Shown in pieces: positions 51,501 through 60,704 of a stretch of 64,000 nucleotides of DNA. A model generated the notes under the pieces. It saw nothing but the letters and a program-made list of their open reading frames with translations, made no database searches and had not been told where the DNA came from. The first letter of the stretch is position 1, and every line of letters starts with the position of its first letter. A program made the translations under genes and the position numbers. The DNA comes from Deltaproteobacteria bacterium (lineage in GTDB: Bacteria > Myxococcota_A > Polyangia > Polyangiales > Houyiibacteriaceae): NCBI GenBank assembly GCA_017644045.1, contig JAEPMI010000012.1, positions 186,001 through 250,000 of the forward strand. Reading direction: 5' to 3'.

Positions 51501-51520
51501 CGTGCACGTGCACGTGCACG
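51501..51520. repeat. (CGTGCA)3CG palindromic tandem repeat
   Basis: Three CGTGCA units plus CG form a 20-bp perfect palindrome of alternating purine-pyrimidine. It lies 26 bases after the stop of the DUF2330 gene and may act as a hairpin terminator there. Confidence 0.5.
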
Positions 51521-51545
51521 AAATTGCGTCGATTTCGGGCGCCCC

Positions 51546-53159
51546 CTACCCGCGACGCCGCCGAATCCCCACCAGCACGAGCGCCACGAGCACCACCGCT
51601 CCCGCGCCGCCGCCGCCGCTCGCGGCGCAGTGACCGCACCCGGAAGCCCCCGGAAGCTCCGGCGGGGGAGGTGCGGACACGTCCCCCGACGGTAGCGTGT
51701 CCGTCGAGCGCCCGAGCTCCGGTGCCGGCCCGGCCAGCAGCGTGTCGAGCGAGCTGGCGACCGGCGTCGCGAACGCGAGCCCCGCCGCCGCCATCGGCGC
51801 CGACGTGCCCTGAACGGTGGAGGGAGGTCCACCCCACACCCCACGCCGCGGGTTCGGGCACTCGAGCTCGCCCTCCCACTCGTGGAGGATCGCGTAGCGC
51901 CCCTGGAAGTTGTTGAGCGAGTAGGCGCGAACCCCCTGGCTCATCTCGCCATCGACCCCGGGCGTCCCGCGGCCGCCTTCGATCGGCGGCGCGGCGCGGA
52001 AGAAGAGGTCCTCGCCGATGCTCTGCTCCGAGTAGCGGAGGTGCAGCCGCGTCACGACGAAGTCGCGCTCGAAGCCGGTCTGGACGCGCCCGCGGGCGAT
52101 GGCCTGCTCGTAGGTCGGGATCACGTCGGCGCCGAGGAGCACCAGATCCTCCGCCGTGAGCGTCGGACCCGGGCAGGGATCGCACGAGCCGGTCTCCCAC
52201 GCGTACTCGGTGATCACGGCGCGCGGGTGCATCTCGGTCATGCGCTCGAAGAGCGCGTCGTAGAACGACGGGAACGCCTCGCGGACGGCATCGGTGACCC
52301 GCAGATTCGTGGGGATCGCGTAGTTGTCGTAGTTGCTCACCTCGTAGCGGAGGCCCCGAGCCAGCACGTGGACGATCACGTCTTGGGAGCCGTTGGCGTT
52401 GAGCAGACCGAGGCGGATCGGCAAGAAGAGCTGCTCCGACTCGTAGTGGAAGCGCAAGGGGCTGAGCACCACGCCGCCGTTCGGGTCGAAGGTCACGCGC
52501 TCGGCGGCGACCTTCGCCACGAAGAACTTCATGTCCTGCTCGACGTAGGCGCGGAGCACGCGCTCGGCGCCGTCGGGGATGGCGTAGCCGTTGCGGCGGA
52601 GCCATGTGTCGAGGCCGGCCGAATCGCGCGCGCCGAGAATGAGGATGTCGTACTCGCCGACGGCGTACTCGGCTTCGACGGTCACACCGAGGTCCTCGGG
52701 CTCTTCCCAGTCGTCGTCGTCGCCCGAGTCGGACTCCAAACGCTCCTCGACCGATCCCGGCATGGGCTCGTCGTAGTAGACCGGCTCGTAGCAGGGGTCC
52801 TGCTCCCAGTACTCGACCAGTCGCGGCGCGGTCAGCGTGTCGAGGCGCGCGAAGACCGCCTTCTCCAGCGTCCGCACCTGCCCCTCCTCGAGCACCTCCG
52901 GCACCGGGATCACCAGCGCGAAGTCCTCGGGCGGTCCGGCGTAGTCGTTCTGCATCGCGACCACCGTTCGGGATCCGTCGCGCATCAGCGCGACCATGCT
53001 GCCCTTGTTGGTCGGTGTGTCCGCGCCGCTCGAGACCATGAAGCCGCAGAAGGCGGCCGCCGGGGCGGGCGCGAGGGCCCCCAGAAGAAATGTGCCCAGG
53101 GCACCCAAGGCCACCGCTCGGGCCGGTGTTCCATGCTCGCGATCGAGTCGTCCGTGCAT
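51546..53159 (-). CDS. DUF2330 exported protein with MYXO-CTERM-like tail
   Basis: From ATG 53157-53159 (GGAGGA five bases upstream) the product is 537 residues with a signal peptide (LGTFLLGALAPAPAAA) and the DUF2330 start FCGFMVSSGADTPTNKGSMVALMRDG. A long mature part has two extra Cys pairs. The C-terminus is GASGCGHCAASGGG, then a hydrophobic helix and a final Arg cluster (GIRRRRG). This plan matches the MYXO-CTERM sorting tripartite signal, in which Cys is modified and the protein is moved to the outer surface. The function of DUF2330 is unknown. Confidence 0.9.
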   Translation of the reverse strand: MHGRLDREHGTPARAVALGALGTFLLGALAPAPAAAFCGFMVSSGADTPTNKGSMVALMRDGSRTVVAMQNDYAGPPEDFALVIPVPEVLEEGQVRTLEKAVFARLDTLTAPRLVEYWEQDPCYEPVYYDEPMPGSVEERLESDSGDDDDWEEPEDLGVTVEAEYAVGEYDILILGARDSAGLDTWLRRNGYAIPDGAERVLRAYVEQDMKFFVAKVAAERVTFDPNGGVVLSPLRFHYESEQLFLPIRLGLLNANGSQDVIVHVLARGLRYEVSNYDNYAIPTNLRVTDAVREAFPSFYDALFERMTEMHPRAVITEYAWETGSCDPCPGPTLTAEDLVLLGADVIPTYEQAIARGRVQTGFERDFVVTRLHLRYSEQSIGEDLFFRAAPPIEGGRGTPGVDGEMSQGVRAYSLNNFQGRYAILHEWEGELECPNPRRGVWGGPPSTVQGTSAPMAAAGLAFATPVASSLDTLLAGPAPELGRSTDTLPSGDVSAPPPPELPGASGCGHCAASGGGGAGAVVLVALVLVGIRRRRG

Positions 53160-53262
53160 CCGTTCGTCCTCCGAGCGGGCCCCGACGTACGAGCGCGGGG
53201 ATGGATCTATCGGCACCGGGATCGGAGTCGACCCCACCGCTCGCTTGTACTACGAACGACGC

Positions 53263-53652
53263 ATGCGATTGATGCTCCTCGCCCTCCTGCTGGCCTTCGG
53301 CTGCGCCGAGTCCACCGAGCCCGCCAACGAGAACACCACCCCCGTCGTGACCGATCCCGGCCCCGACGACCCGGGCGAGGAGTCCACCGGCAACGAAGAG
53401 ACCGCTGGCGAGGACGACGACCTGGTGATCGGCGAGGACGCCTGCACGACCGACGCGGACTGCGTGCCCGCCGGGTGCTGCCACGCGGCCGCCTGCGTCG
53501 CGGAGGCGAACCGACCGGACTGCAGCGACGTGATGTGCACGGCCGACTGCCAGTTTGGAACGCTCGACTGCGGGGGCGCGTGCCTCTGCCACGAGGGCCA
53601 CTGCGCCGCGCGCTTGAGCCGGCCGCCGGAGGGGCTGGAGTCCATCGAATGA
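53263..53652 (+). CDS. Small Cys-rich lipoprotein
   Basis: The 129-residue product starts MRLMLLALLLAFGC, a short lipoprotein signal. An acidic Thr/Pro/Glu linker (residues ~20-60) is followed by a C-terminal domain with about ten Cys in a spaced pattern (CTTDADCVPAGCCHAAAC, CQFGTLDCGGACLCHEGHC). It is divergent from the DUF2330 gene and overlaps the aminotransferase start (ATGA). Its function is unknown; a disulphide-rich surface protein is the best description. Confidence 0.83.
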   Translation: MRLMLLALLLAFGCAESTEPANENTTPVVTDPGPDDPGEESTGNEETAGEDDDLVIGEDACTTDADCVPAGCCHAAACVAEANRPDCSDVMCTADCQFGTLDCGGACLCHEGHCAARLSRPPEGLESIE

Positions 53653-54815
53653 GCGCCCCGGCGCCCTTTCGAGCCAGCCCGCGCGTGCTGATGGGGCCCG
53701 GCCCCTCGGACGTGCCCCCCGAGGTGCTCCGAGCCCAGGGCGCGCCGACCATCGGTCACCTGGACCCCGACTTCCTCCGGTGCATGGACGAGGTGCGCGC
53801 GATGATCCGGACGGTCTTCGGGACCGACAACCGGATGACCCTGCCGATCAGCGGCACCGGCTCCGCCGGCATGGAGACCCTCTTCGCGAACCTCCTCGAG
53901 CCGGGCGACGCCGCGCTCATCGCCACCCACGGCGTGTTCGGCGGCCGAATGGCCGAGGTCGCCCGCCGCCAGGGGGCGGAGGTGGTGGAGCTGCAGACCG
54001 AGTGGGGCCAGCCCATCGATCCGGCCGCCCTCGCCGAGGCCGGCGCGGGGCGCCCGTTCCGAGTGCTCGCGTTGGTGCACGCGGAGACCTCGACCGGCGT
54101 GCTCCAGGACCTGGCGCCCTTCCGAGCCATCGCCGATCAGCACGGCGCGCTCCTCGTCACCGACTGCGTGACCAGCTTCGCCGGCGTCCCCATCCAGCTC
54201 GACCGGCACGGCGTGGACGCGGCCTACAGCGGCACCCAGAAGTGCCTCAGCTGCCCGCCCGGCTTGGCGCCGGTCTCGCTGAGCGATCGCGCGATGGAGC
54301 GGGTGCGTAGCCGCGAGAGCGACGTGCGCAGCTGGTACCTCGATCTGCGACTCCTGGCTCGCTATTGGGGTGACGAACGCGCCTACCACCACACCGCGCC
54401 GGTGAACGCCATCTTCGGCCTCCACGAAGCGCTGCGACTGGTCCTCGACGAAGGCCTCGAGGCTCGCTTCGCTCGCCACCTACGCCTGTCCGCCGCGCTC
54501 CGCGCCGGCCTCGAGGCGATGGGGCTCTCGCTCCCGGTGCCGAGCGACGCGCGCCTACCGCCGCTGACGCTGGTCGCCATCCCCGACGGCGTCGACGACA
54601 AGGCGGTCCGCGGGAAGCTGCTGAAGCGCTACGGCCTCGAGATCGGCGGGGGCCTCGGCAAGTTCGCCGGCAAGGCCTGGCGCATCGGTCTGATGGGTGC
54701 GTCGTGCACCGAGCGGCACCTCGCGCTCTGTCTCACGGGCCTCGGCGAGGCGCTCCGGGAAGAGGGCTTCACGCCCGCCGCCGACGGCCTGGCCGCCGCC
54801 CGCGCGGCGCTCTGA
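53649..54815 (+). CDS. Class V aminotransferase (alanine-glyoxylate / serine-pyruvate type)
   Basis: The 388-residue PLP enzyme starts at ATG 53649, overlapping the previous stop. The family start VLMGPGPSDVPPEVLRA, the GTGSAGMETL loop, the acidic LLVTDCVTSFAGVP and the PLP-Lys segment YSGTQKCLSCPPG are all visible. Alanine-glyoxylate and serine-pyruvate aminotransferases are close relatives; phosphoserine aminotransferase is less likely from the start sequence. It converts glyoxylate to glycine or serine to hydroxypyruvate. It is convergent with the small protein that follows. Confidence 0.93.
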   Translation: MSAPAPFRASPRVLMGPGPSDVPPEVLRAQGAPTIGHLDPDFLRCMDEVRAMIRTVFGTDNRMTLPISGTGSAGMETLFANLLEPGDAALIATHGVFGGRMAEVARRQGAEVVELQTEWGQPIDPAALAEAGAGRPFRVLALVHAETSTGVLQDLAPFRAIADQHGALLVTDCVTSFAGVPIQLDRHGVDAAYSGTQKCLSCPPGLAPVSLSDRAMERVRSRESDVRSWYLDLRLLARYWGDERAYHHTAPVNAIFGLHEALRLVLDEGLEARFARHLRLSAALRAGLEAMGLSLPVPSDARLPPLTLVAIPDGVDDKAVRGKLLKRYGLEIGGGLGKFAGKAWRIGLMGASCTERHLALCLTGLGEALREEGFTPAADGLAAARAAL

Positions 54816-54821
54816 CCACCC

Positions 54822-55277
54822 TCAGCGCGACGCGGACGCCGACACCGAGCCGGCGTTCGCGCGCGCGGACTCGAGCAGCTGGTCGAGCAGCCCCTCGGAG
54901 ACCTGGCGACGCTCGGCCACCAGGGCTCGCGCTTCCTCCCAGGTCGCGATCACCTTGGTCTCGTAGCTGCGAGGGGCGAGCCACGAGATGGCGGTCACGA
55001 CGCCGCGCGTGAGCCGTGATCCACCGACGAAGAGAAAGAGCGTCTGCGGCGGAACCCCACGGCTCGCCTCGGCGATCTTCTTGCGCCACGCGGCGCCGGG
55101 GCTCGCGTTGTCCGGCTCCACGACGAGCAGATAGACCGGGGCCTCGGCGTCCGCGAAGCGCTTCACGCACTCGACGATCTCGCTGACGTAGCGCTCATAG
55201 TCCTGGTCGGTGTTCTCGAGCCCCGAGAAGAGGCCGACGCCGATCGCCCGGACCGAATCCAGCGTGGACGAAAACAT
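54822..55277 (-). CDS. Small soluble protein of unknown function
   Basis: The product (151 residues) has alternating beta/alpha character (PVYLLVVEPDN, QTLFLFVGGSR, YETKVIATW) and resembles SpoIIAA/STAS-fold or Rossmann-like proteins that lack catalytic residues. No signal or membrane helix is present. A TAGCCT hexamer lies five bases before the ATG. It is convergent with the aminotransferase and co-oriented with the next protein. I do not recognise the family. Confidence 0.75.
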   Translation of the reverse strand: MFSSTLDSVRAIGVGLFSGLENTDQDYERYVSEIVECVKRFADAEAPVYLLVVEPDNASPGAAWRKKIAEASRGVPPQTLFLFVGGSRLTRGVVTAISWLAPRSYETKVIATWEEARALVAERRQVSEGLLDQLLESARANAGSVSASASR

Positions 55278-55323
55278 CCGATAGGCTAGCGCCAGTCAGG
55301 GACGCGCGCGAGCCGGCGTCCGC

Positions 55324-56535
55324 TCAGTTCCGCGACTCGAAGAGCTGGAAGGCGAAGCCCCCGTAGCCGTTCTCGGCCTTGAGCTCGGCGCGGTAGGTCC
55401 CGCCGGTCGTGGGGCAGAAGCGGGCCGAGGGTCGGGGCTCCTCGCCGCTGTCGGCCCGCTCCGAGCCGAAGCGGTCGAGGATGCGGACGCGCAGCGCCCG
55501 CACCGAGGGCATCCCGACCGCGATGGCCCGGTAGCAGCGACCGGCCGTCGCACGGAACTCGAAGCGCTGGGTCTGGCTCCGTTGGAGCGTGCCGGTCTCG
55601 ACGGGCGCCAACGTGAGCATGCCTTCACCGACCTGCCCGTGCCGCTCGCGGAGCGCGCGCGCGACGAAGCCGGTTCCGCTGCCGCCCACCGGCGGTCGCG
55701 GTCGAGCCGCTGCGGCGGCCGCGGCGCGTTCGGCGGCCGCGGCGCGGAAGATCTGCCAGCTCACGTCACCGGCCCCGCGGACGGCGATGGTCAACGTGTA
55801 GCGAGCGGTGCGAATCGGACAGAGCGGGGAGAGCACGCCGAGGGTCGCCTCCGGCCCGGTGTGGTGCTCCTCCTGGAGCGCGGCGCCTCGCGCCGGTCCG
55901 AGCTTGAGCGCGACGTCGCTCACGCCCGGGCCGCCGCCGGCGAGCACGCGATAGCAGGTGCCCCCCACGAGGGAGACCGGCCGCTCGACGCTGCCCTCGT
56001 CGAGCAGCGCCTCGTTGCCCGCGGGACTGGCGGGGACGTAGCCCGCGCCGGCGTGGCGCTCCTTCAGCTCGGCCAGCACCTCGTGGGCGGTCGCCCCGGA
56101 AGGAGGAGCCGCGGCCGCCTCCGACTCCACGCGGTAGGCCCCGGCAGCGAAGGCACCCGAACCGCCCACCGCGCGAACCTCGAGGCGAGCCCGGAGCGCG
56201 CGACCTTCGTGGCAGTGAACGACCTGCGCGGCCGGAGCGCCCTCCGCTCGCGCGAGCGTTCGACCGCCCGCGGTCAGGGCCACCGTGATCTTGTCGGGGC
56301 CCCGCGCCTCGGCGGTGACGAGGACGCAGGCGCCGGCGGGAACCGAGACCGGAAAGCGTCGACGCTGTCCCGCGCGCAGCGACCCCGACTCGACGCCGAT
56401 CAGCGGGGTCCCGCCGGCGTCCGCCTCGCCGCGGGCGCTGATGGAGAGCACGAGCGCGGCCTGCCGGCTCGCGTCGTCCTGAGCCAGGGCGGAGGTGGAG
56501 AGCAAGAGACAGAGGGCGGGCGAGACGAGGCGCAT
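55324..56535 (-). CDS. Exported protein with three beta-sandwich-like repeats
   Basis: The product (403 residues) has a signal peptide (LCLLLSTSALAQ). The mature part is three ~110-residue repeats, each with a Cys in GxC (VPAGACVLV, VGGTCYRV, TAGRCYRA) and a second Cys ~45 residues later (VVHC, LSPLC, ARFC), consistent with one disulphide per repeat. The strand-rich repeats resemble pre-peptidase C-terminal domains. Ala-rich linkers separate them. Function unknown; it may bind a polymer in the periplasm or outside (inference). Confidence 0.8.
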   Translation of the reverse strand: MRLVSPALCLLLSTSALAQDDASRQAALVLSISARGEADAGGTPLIGVESGSLRAGQRRRFPVSVPAGACVLVTAEARGPDKITVALTAGGRTLARAEGAPAAQVVHCHEGRALRARLEVRAVGGSGAFAAGAYRVESEAAAAPPSGATAHEVLAELKERHAGAGYVPASPAGNEALLDEGSVERPVSLVGGTCYRVLAGGGPGVSDVALKLGPARGAALQEEHHTGPEATLGVLSPLCPIRTARYTLTIAVRGAGDVSWQIFRAAAAERAAAAAAARPRPPVGGSGTGFVARALRERHGQVGEGMLTLAPVETGTLQRSQTQRFEFRATAGRCYRAIAVGMPSVRALRVRILDRFGSERADSGEEPRPSARFCPTTGGTYRAELKAENGYGGFAFQLFESRN

Positions 56536-56613
56536 CACGGAGCCATGGTACGTGCCCCGGCCCCCGATTGTTCAACGACCCGTCGCCCCCTCGGCGATCT
56601 CACGGCCCACCCT

Positions 56614-56641
56614 TTGGCGCGAGCGAGGTCCGTAGTAGGGA
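56614..56641 (+). promoter_or_regulatory. TTGGCG-N16-TAGGGA promoter candidate of the aldehyde dehydrogenase
   Basis: TTGGCG (56614-56619) and TAGGGA (56636-56641) are separated by 16 bp. The -10-like hexamer ends seven bases before ATG 56649, compatible with a leaderless message. There is no Shine-Dalgarno. Confidence 0.4.
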
Positions 56642-56648
56642 TGCGCCC

Positions 56649-58166
56649 ATGGCCGAACCCAAGCAGCCCACCCTCCAGAGCCCTGGTGACTTCCTCGATG
56701 GAGCGTTCGTCGTACCCGAGCAGCCGGACGGAGAGCTCCGTACGCTGAGCCCCGGCGACCTGGAGGACCTGGTCGGAGTGCACCCGACCGCGGTCGGTCA
56801 CGTGGACCGAGCCGTGAAGGCCGCCCGCGCGGCGTTCCCCGCGTGGCGGCGACTGGGAGAGCCGGCCCGCCGCAAGCTCCTCCGCAAGTACCAGGAGGTG
56901 GTCCGCAAGCACGAGGACGCCATCGCCGAGACCATCGCGCGCGAGGTCGGCAAGCCCATCTGGGACGCGCGCGGCGAAGCGCGGGCGTTGGCCGGCAAGG
57001 TGGACCTGATGCTCGGCGAGGGCGCCCGCTTCACGCGGGACGAGGTGCTCGAGGATCTGCCGGGGGCGATCCGCCATCGACCGCACGGCGTGGTGAGCGT
57101 GATCGGCCCCTTCAACTTCCCGGCGCATCTCCCGAACGGGCAGATCGTGCCCGCCCTCCTCCACGGCAACACGGTCGTCTTCAAGCCCAGCGAGAAGACC
57201 CCCAACGCCGCCGTGTGGATGGCGCGCTGCTTCGAGGAAGCAGGCTTCCCGCCCGGCGTCGTCAACGTGGTCCAGGGCGGCGCCGAGGCCGCCAAGGCGC
57301 TCGTCGGCCACGACGACGTGGACGGCATCCTCTTCACCGGATCCGTCGCGGTCGGTCGCTCGATCGTCGCGGCGAACGCGCACCGCCCCGGTCGGCTCAT
57401 CGCGCTCGAGCTCGGCGGCAAGAACGCTTCGATCGTCTTGGACGACGCGGACGTCGAGCGCGCTGCCCGACAGATCGCCTTCGCAGCGTACGCGAGCGCG
57501 GGGCAGCGCTGCACCGCCACCAGCCGGGTCTACGCCACGCCGGGCATCATCGAGGCGCTGCAGGAACGGCTCGCCGAGGCCGCCCAGGCCGTGACGGTCG
57601 GCTACCCGCTCGACGAGGGCGTGTTCATGGGCCCGCTGATCGACTCCGGCTCACGCGAGCGGCTCGTCGCGGCGCAGGCGCGCGCGCGGAAGGCCGGGTT
57701 CGACGCCATCGTCGCGGGCGAGGCGCTCGAGAGCGTCGATGGGCACCGCGGCTGGTACGTGCAGCCATCGCTCCACCGCGCGCCGAACGCCGAGATCGTG
57801 GTCGACGGCTACACCCACGACGAGCTCTTCGGACCCGACGTCGCCCTCTACGAGGTCGCGGACCTCGAGCAGGCCTGCGCGCTCGCCAATGGCACCGTCT
57901 ACGGGCTGGCCGCGGCGGTCTTCACCGAGAGCGAGGAGTCGTTCGAGGCGGCGGCGGACGAGCTCCGGGTGGGGGTGCTCCACTGGAACCAGTCGAGCGC
58001 GGGCGCGAGCGGGCGACTTCCGTTCGGAGGGGTCGGCGAGTCGGGCAACCATCGGCCCGCAGGCATCCTGGCCGGCGCCTTCTGCGCCTGGCCCCAGGCC
58101 GTTCGCTTCTCGCCGCCGGCGGACGCGCCGCTCCCCTCCTGGCCCGGCCTCTTCCAGGAAGACTGA
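56649..58166 (+). CDS. AstD-like aldehyde dehydrogenase
   Basis: This 505-residue NAD(P)-dependent aldehyde dehydrogenase is close to succinylglutamate-semialdehyde dehydrogenase (AstD). It shows GPFNFPAHLPNGQIVPALLHG, the NAD-site FTGSVAVGRS, the catalytic Glu in ELGGKN, the catalytic Cys in SAGQRCTATSR, and the AstD-style C-terminus GGVGESGNHRPAG. AstD acts in arginine catabolism; other arginine succinyltransferase-pathway genes are not nearby, so the substrate could be another semialdehyde. All active-site residues are present and the length is normal. Confidence 0.9.
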   Translation: MAEPKQPTLQSPGDFLDGAFVVPEQPDGELRTLSPGDLEDLVGVHPTAVGHVDRAVKAARAAFPAWRRLGEPARRKLLRKYQEVVRKHEDAIAETIAREVGKPIWDARGEARALAGKVDLMLGEGARFTRDEVLEDLPGAIRHRPHGVVSVIGPFNFPAHLPNGQIVPALLHGNTVVFKPSEKTPNAAVWMARCFEEAGFPPGVVNVVQGGAEAAKALVGHDDVDGILFTGSVAVGRSIVAANAHRPGRLIALELGGKNASIVLDDADVERAARQIAFAAYASAGQRCTATSRVYATPGIIEALQERLAEAAQAVTVGYPLDEGVFMGPLIDSGSRERLVAAQARARKAGFDAIVAGEALESVDGHRGWYVQPSLHRAPNAEIVVDGYTHDELFGPDVALYEVADLEQACALANGTVYGLAAAVFTESEESFEAAADELRVGVLHWNQSSAGASGRLPFGGVGESGNHRPAGILAGAFCAWPQAVRFSPPADAPLPSWPGLFQED

Positions 58167-58217
58167 GCCCGTCGGGGGCGAGCCCAACGGATTTCGAAAC
58201 GTGGTAGACCCGGGCTG

Positions 58218-59339
58218 ATGTCGGAACTGCAGCTACCGCTGCCCGCCGAGGCGCTCCCCGCGAAGGTCCGCAGGTTCGGTGATCCGAACGCGCCGACGCC
58301 GGCGAAGACCATGGCCGCCAAGGGCCTGGTCCCCGTGCGAGGCGCGGACCTCGTCACGCTGCTGACTCAGCTCGGCGCCGACGAGGAGCAGACCGTCGCC
58401 GAGGCGGCGCGTTCGTCGCTCTCGGAGATGCCGGATGACGTGCTGCTGCCGATCCTCGAGGGCGGCGAGCTCCACCCGGCGATCCTCCACGGCCTCGCGA
58501 CCACACTCTACAAGAACGACGAGGTCCTCGAGCGCATCATCGAGCACCCGGCGGTCCACTCCGAGACGGTCGAGCGCATCGCGCGCCACTGCTCGGAGCG
58601 CGTCACCGAGGTGATCGCGACGAACCAGATCCGGCTGCTCGAGGCGCCCGAGATCGTCGAGTCGCTCTACAAGAACAAGCACGCGCGCATGTCGACCATC
58701 GACCGGCTGGTCGAGCTCTGCGCCCGCAACGACGTCCGGCTCGAGGGCATCCCCAGCTTCGACGCGCACGTCAAAGCGATCCAGGGCCAGCTGATCCCCG
58801 AGCCCACCGACGAGCCGCTCCCGACCGACACCTTCTTCCAGGAGGCGCTCGAGGAGGACGACGGCGAGGGTGCGGTCGACATCGACAAGGTCGATGGCAC
58901 CGAAGAGCTCCGCGAGAAGTCGAAGCCGCTCAGCTTCCGCATCAAGCAGATGAGCCTCTCGGAGAAGATCCGGATGGCGGTGGTCGGCGACGCCGCCGCG
59001 CGCTCGATCCTCATCCGCGACCCGAACCGGATGGTCTCGCACGCGGCGATCAGCTCGCCCAGCATGAGCGAGCCGGAGGCTGCCGCGATCGCGCACAGCA
59101 AGGAGGTCTCGGAAGACATCCTGCGCTACATCGGCAACCGCAAAGAGTGGCTGCGCAGCTACGAGGTGAAGCGCGCGCTGGTCTTCAACCCGAAGACGCC
59201 GGTCGGCATCTCGATGCGCTTTCTCGGACACCTACGGAACAACGATCTCAAGCTCCTGAGCAAGAGCCGCGGCGTGCCCAACCCGCTCAAGACGGCGGCG
59301 CGCCAACGGCTCGAGAAGAAGACACGCGGACGAAGCTGA
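58218..59339 (+). CDS. Helical-repeat protein of unknown function
   Basis: The 373-residue protein has no signal peptide. It contains short helical repeats (LGADEEQTVAEAARSSLSEM; IIEHPAVHSETVERIARHC) and a second helical block near the C-terminus (RDPNRMVSHAAISSP, LRYIGNRKEWLRSYEVK, RALVFNPKTPVGISMRFL). It looks like a cytoplasmic HEAT/ARM-like or leucine-rich-variant scaffold. The TAGACC hexamer (58205-58210) seven bases before the ATG may be the -10. The stop overlaps the next start by one base (TGATG). Probably conserved in myxobacteria (my recollection, not tested). Confidence 0.8.
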   Translation: MSELQLPLPAEALPAKVRRFGDPNAPTPAKTMAAKGLVPVRGADLVTLLTQLGADEEQTVAEAARSSLSEMPDDVLLPILEGGELHPAILHGLATTLYKNDEVLERIIEHPAVHSETVERIARHCSERVTEVIATNQIRLLEAPEIVESLYKNKHARMSTIDRLVELCARNDVRLEGIPSFDAHVKAIQGQLIPEPTDEPLPTDTFFQEALEEDDGEGAVDIDKVDGTEELREKSKPLSFRIKQMSLSEKIRMAVVGDAAARSILIRDPNRMVSHAAISSPSMSEPEAAAIAHSKEVSEDILRYIGNRKEWLRSYEVKRALVFNPKTPVGISMRFLGHLRNNDLKLLSKSRGVPNPLKTAARQRLEKKTRGRS

Positions 59340-60598
59340 TGGGCCTCTTCGGAAAGATCTTCGGCGGCAAGAGCGCCGCCGACCATGCCGCTCGCGGCGA
59401 CGAGCTCCTCGACCAGGACGACCCTGGGGGCGCGAAGCTCGCCTACGAGAAGGCGCTCGACAAGGCCGACACCGACGCCGAGCGCGAGACTTACCGCGCG
59501 AAGATCGACGAGGCGCGCGACGGCATCGCGCTCCGCCGGCTCGACGAGGCCGAGCGCCTGCTCGAACAGGGCGACCTGGATCTCGCGCGCGAGGAGCTCG
59601 CCGGTGCGCTCGAGGTCGCGGTCGGCGACGAGGCGCGCGAGGAGATCCAGGACCGCATCGACTCGCTCGAGCGCGACGACGCCATCGCCGCGGCGACCAC
59701 CAGCGAAGAGATCGGTGACGAGGACAAGTGGGCGGTCATCGTCGGTCGCTGGGAGGACGCCCAGGCCGAGGAGCTCGATCAGTACGGCGATGCGCTGCGC
59801 GACGCGCTTCTGCTCCTCCACGATGGGAAGGCGGAGGAGGCCGCCGAGCTGCTCGAGGCGCTGCTCGACGAGGCCGATGCGCCTCGCTTCCTCTGGGGCG
59901 AGGTCGCGCGGGCGCGACTGGCGACCGGCGACGACGCAGGGGGCCGTGAGGCGCTCGAAGAGCTGGTCGACAGCATCGCGGTCGAGGAGATCGGCGAGGT
60001 CTGGCTCGGCGCGCAGATCACCCTCGCGAGCCTCGCCGACGAAGCGGACGACTTCGAGGAAGCGATGGAGCGCTATCAGAAGGCGGTCGAGGTCTTCGAC
60101 GACGACCACCGGTCGTTCTTCGCGATGGGGCGCTTCCTCCGGACCAAGGATCTCCCGGAGGAGGCCATCGAGGTGCTCGAGGCGGCGTCCGGTCTGCTCG
60201 ACGACATTCGGCCCGACTGGCAGGTGCTCGAGGAGCTCGGCCTCGCGTACGCCGACGCGGAGCGCGAGGACGAGGCCATCGCCACGCTCGAGCGGGTGAT
60301 CGCGTTCTTCACGGACCGGAAGCTCGTCGACTTCCCGATCCGGACCGCCCGCACGCTGGCCGAGCTCCACGAGGAGCAAGGGAAGCTCGAGCGCGCCGCC
60401 GATCTCTACGCCTCGCTGGCGCGCGGGAGCGACCGCCAGAACCACGCCGAGTACCACCGCGAGGCCGGACGGCTCCTCGGCGAAGTGGGCCTGACCGACG
60501 AAGCCCGCCGGATGCTCAAGCGCGCCATCGCCCTCGCCGACGAAGGCAGCGAAGACCGAGAAGAGGCCGAAGCCCTCCTGGCCGACCTCGACGATTGA
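59339..60598 (+). CDS. TPR-repeat protein
   Basis: The 419-residue protein starts [11 protein letters not shown] and then runs through about ten TPR-like helical pairs ([27 protein letters not shown]-style A-x-G-D-x-L motifs). It is strongly acidic (Asp/Glu-rich) and has no signal. It may assemble a cytoplasmic complex with the co-translated partner upstream. No specific pathway is visible. Confidence 0.83.
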   Translation: MGLFGKIFGGKSAADHAARGDELLDQDDPGGAKLAYEKALDKADTDAERETYRAKIDEARDGIALRRLDEAERLLEQGDLDLAREELAGALEVAVGDEAREEIQDRIDSLERDDAIAAATTSEEIGDEDKWAVIVGRWEDAQAEELDQYGDALRDALLLLHDGKAEEAAELLEALLDEADAPRFLWGEVARARLATGDDAGGREALEELVDSIAVEEIGEVWLGAQITLASLADEADDFEEAMERYQKAVEVFDDDHRSFFAMGRFLRTKDLPEEAIEVLEAASGLLDDIRPDWQVLEELGLAYADAEREDEAIATLERVIAFFTDRKLVDFPIRTARTLAELHEEQGKLERAADLYASLARGSDRQNHAEYHREAGRLLGEVGLTDEARRMLKRAIALADEGSEDREEAEALLADLDD

Positions 60599-60602
60599 GC
60601 CC

Positions 60603-60631
60603 TTGCGGGGCGCCCCACCTCCTCTTACGCT
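60603..60631 (+). promoter_or_regulatory. panBC promoter candidate
   Basis: TTGCGG (60603-60608) and TACGCT (60626-60631) are 17 bp apart. The -10 context CCTCCTCTTACGCT is nearly the same as that of the promoter at 42271-42276. A leader of about 67 bases would precede panB. Confidence 0.45.
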
Positions 60632-60704
60632 CCAAGAGTCCAGGGCGCGGACCGGGATTCTCTCGGCCGCGACCGTCGAAAAGCTGGACGAAGTGAGATC
60701 CAAC

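Noticed and set aside
60606-60616. GGGGCGCCCC palindrome before panB as an operator
   Set aside because: Short GC palindromes are common by chance in this composition.
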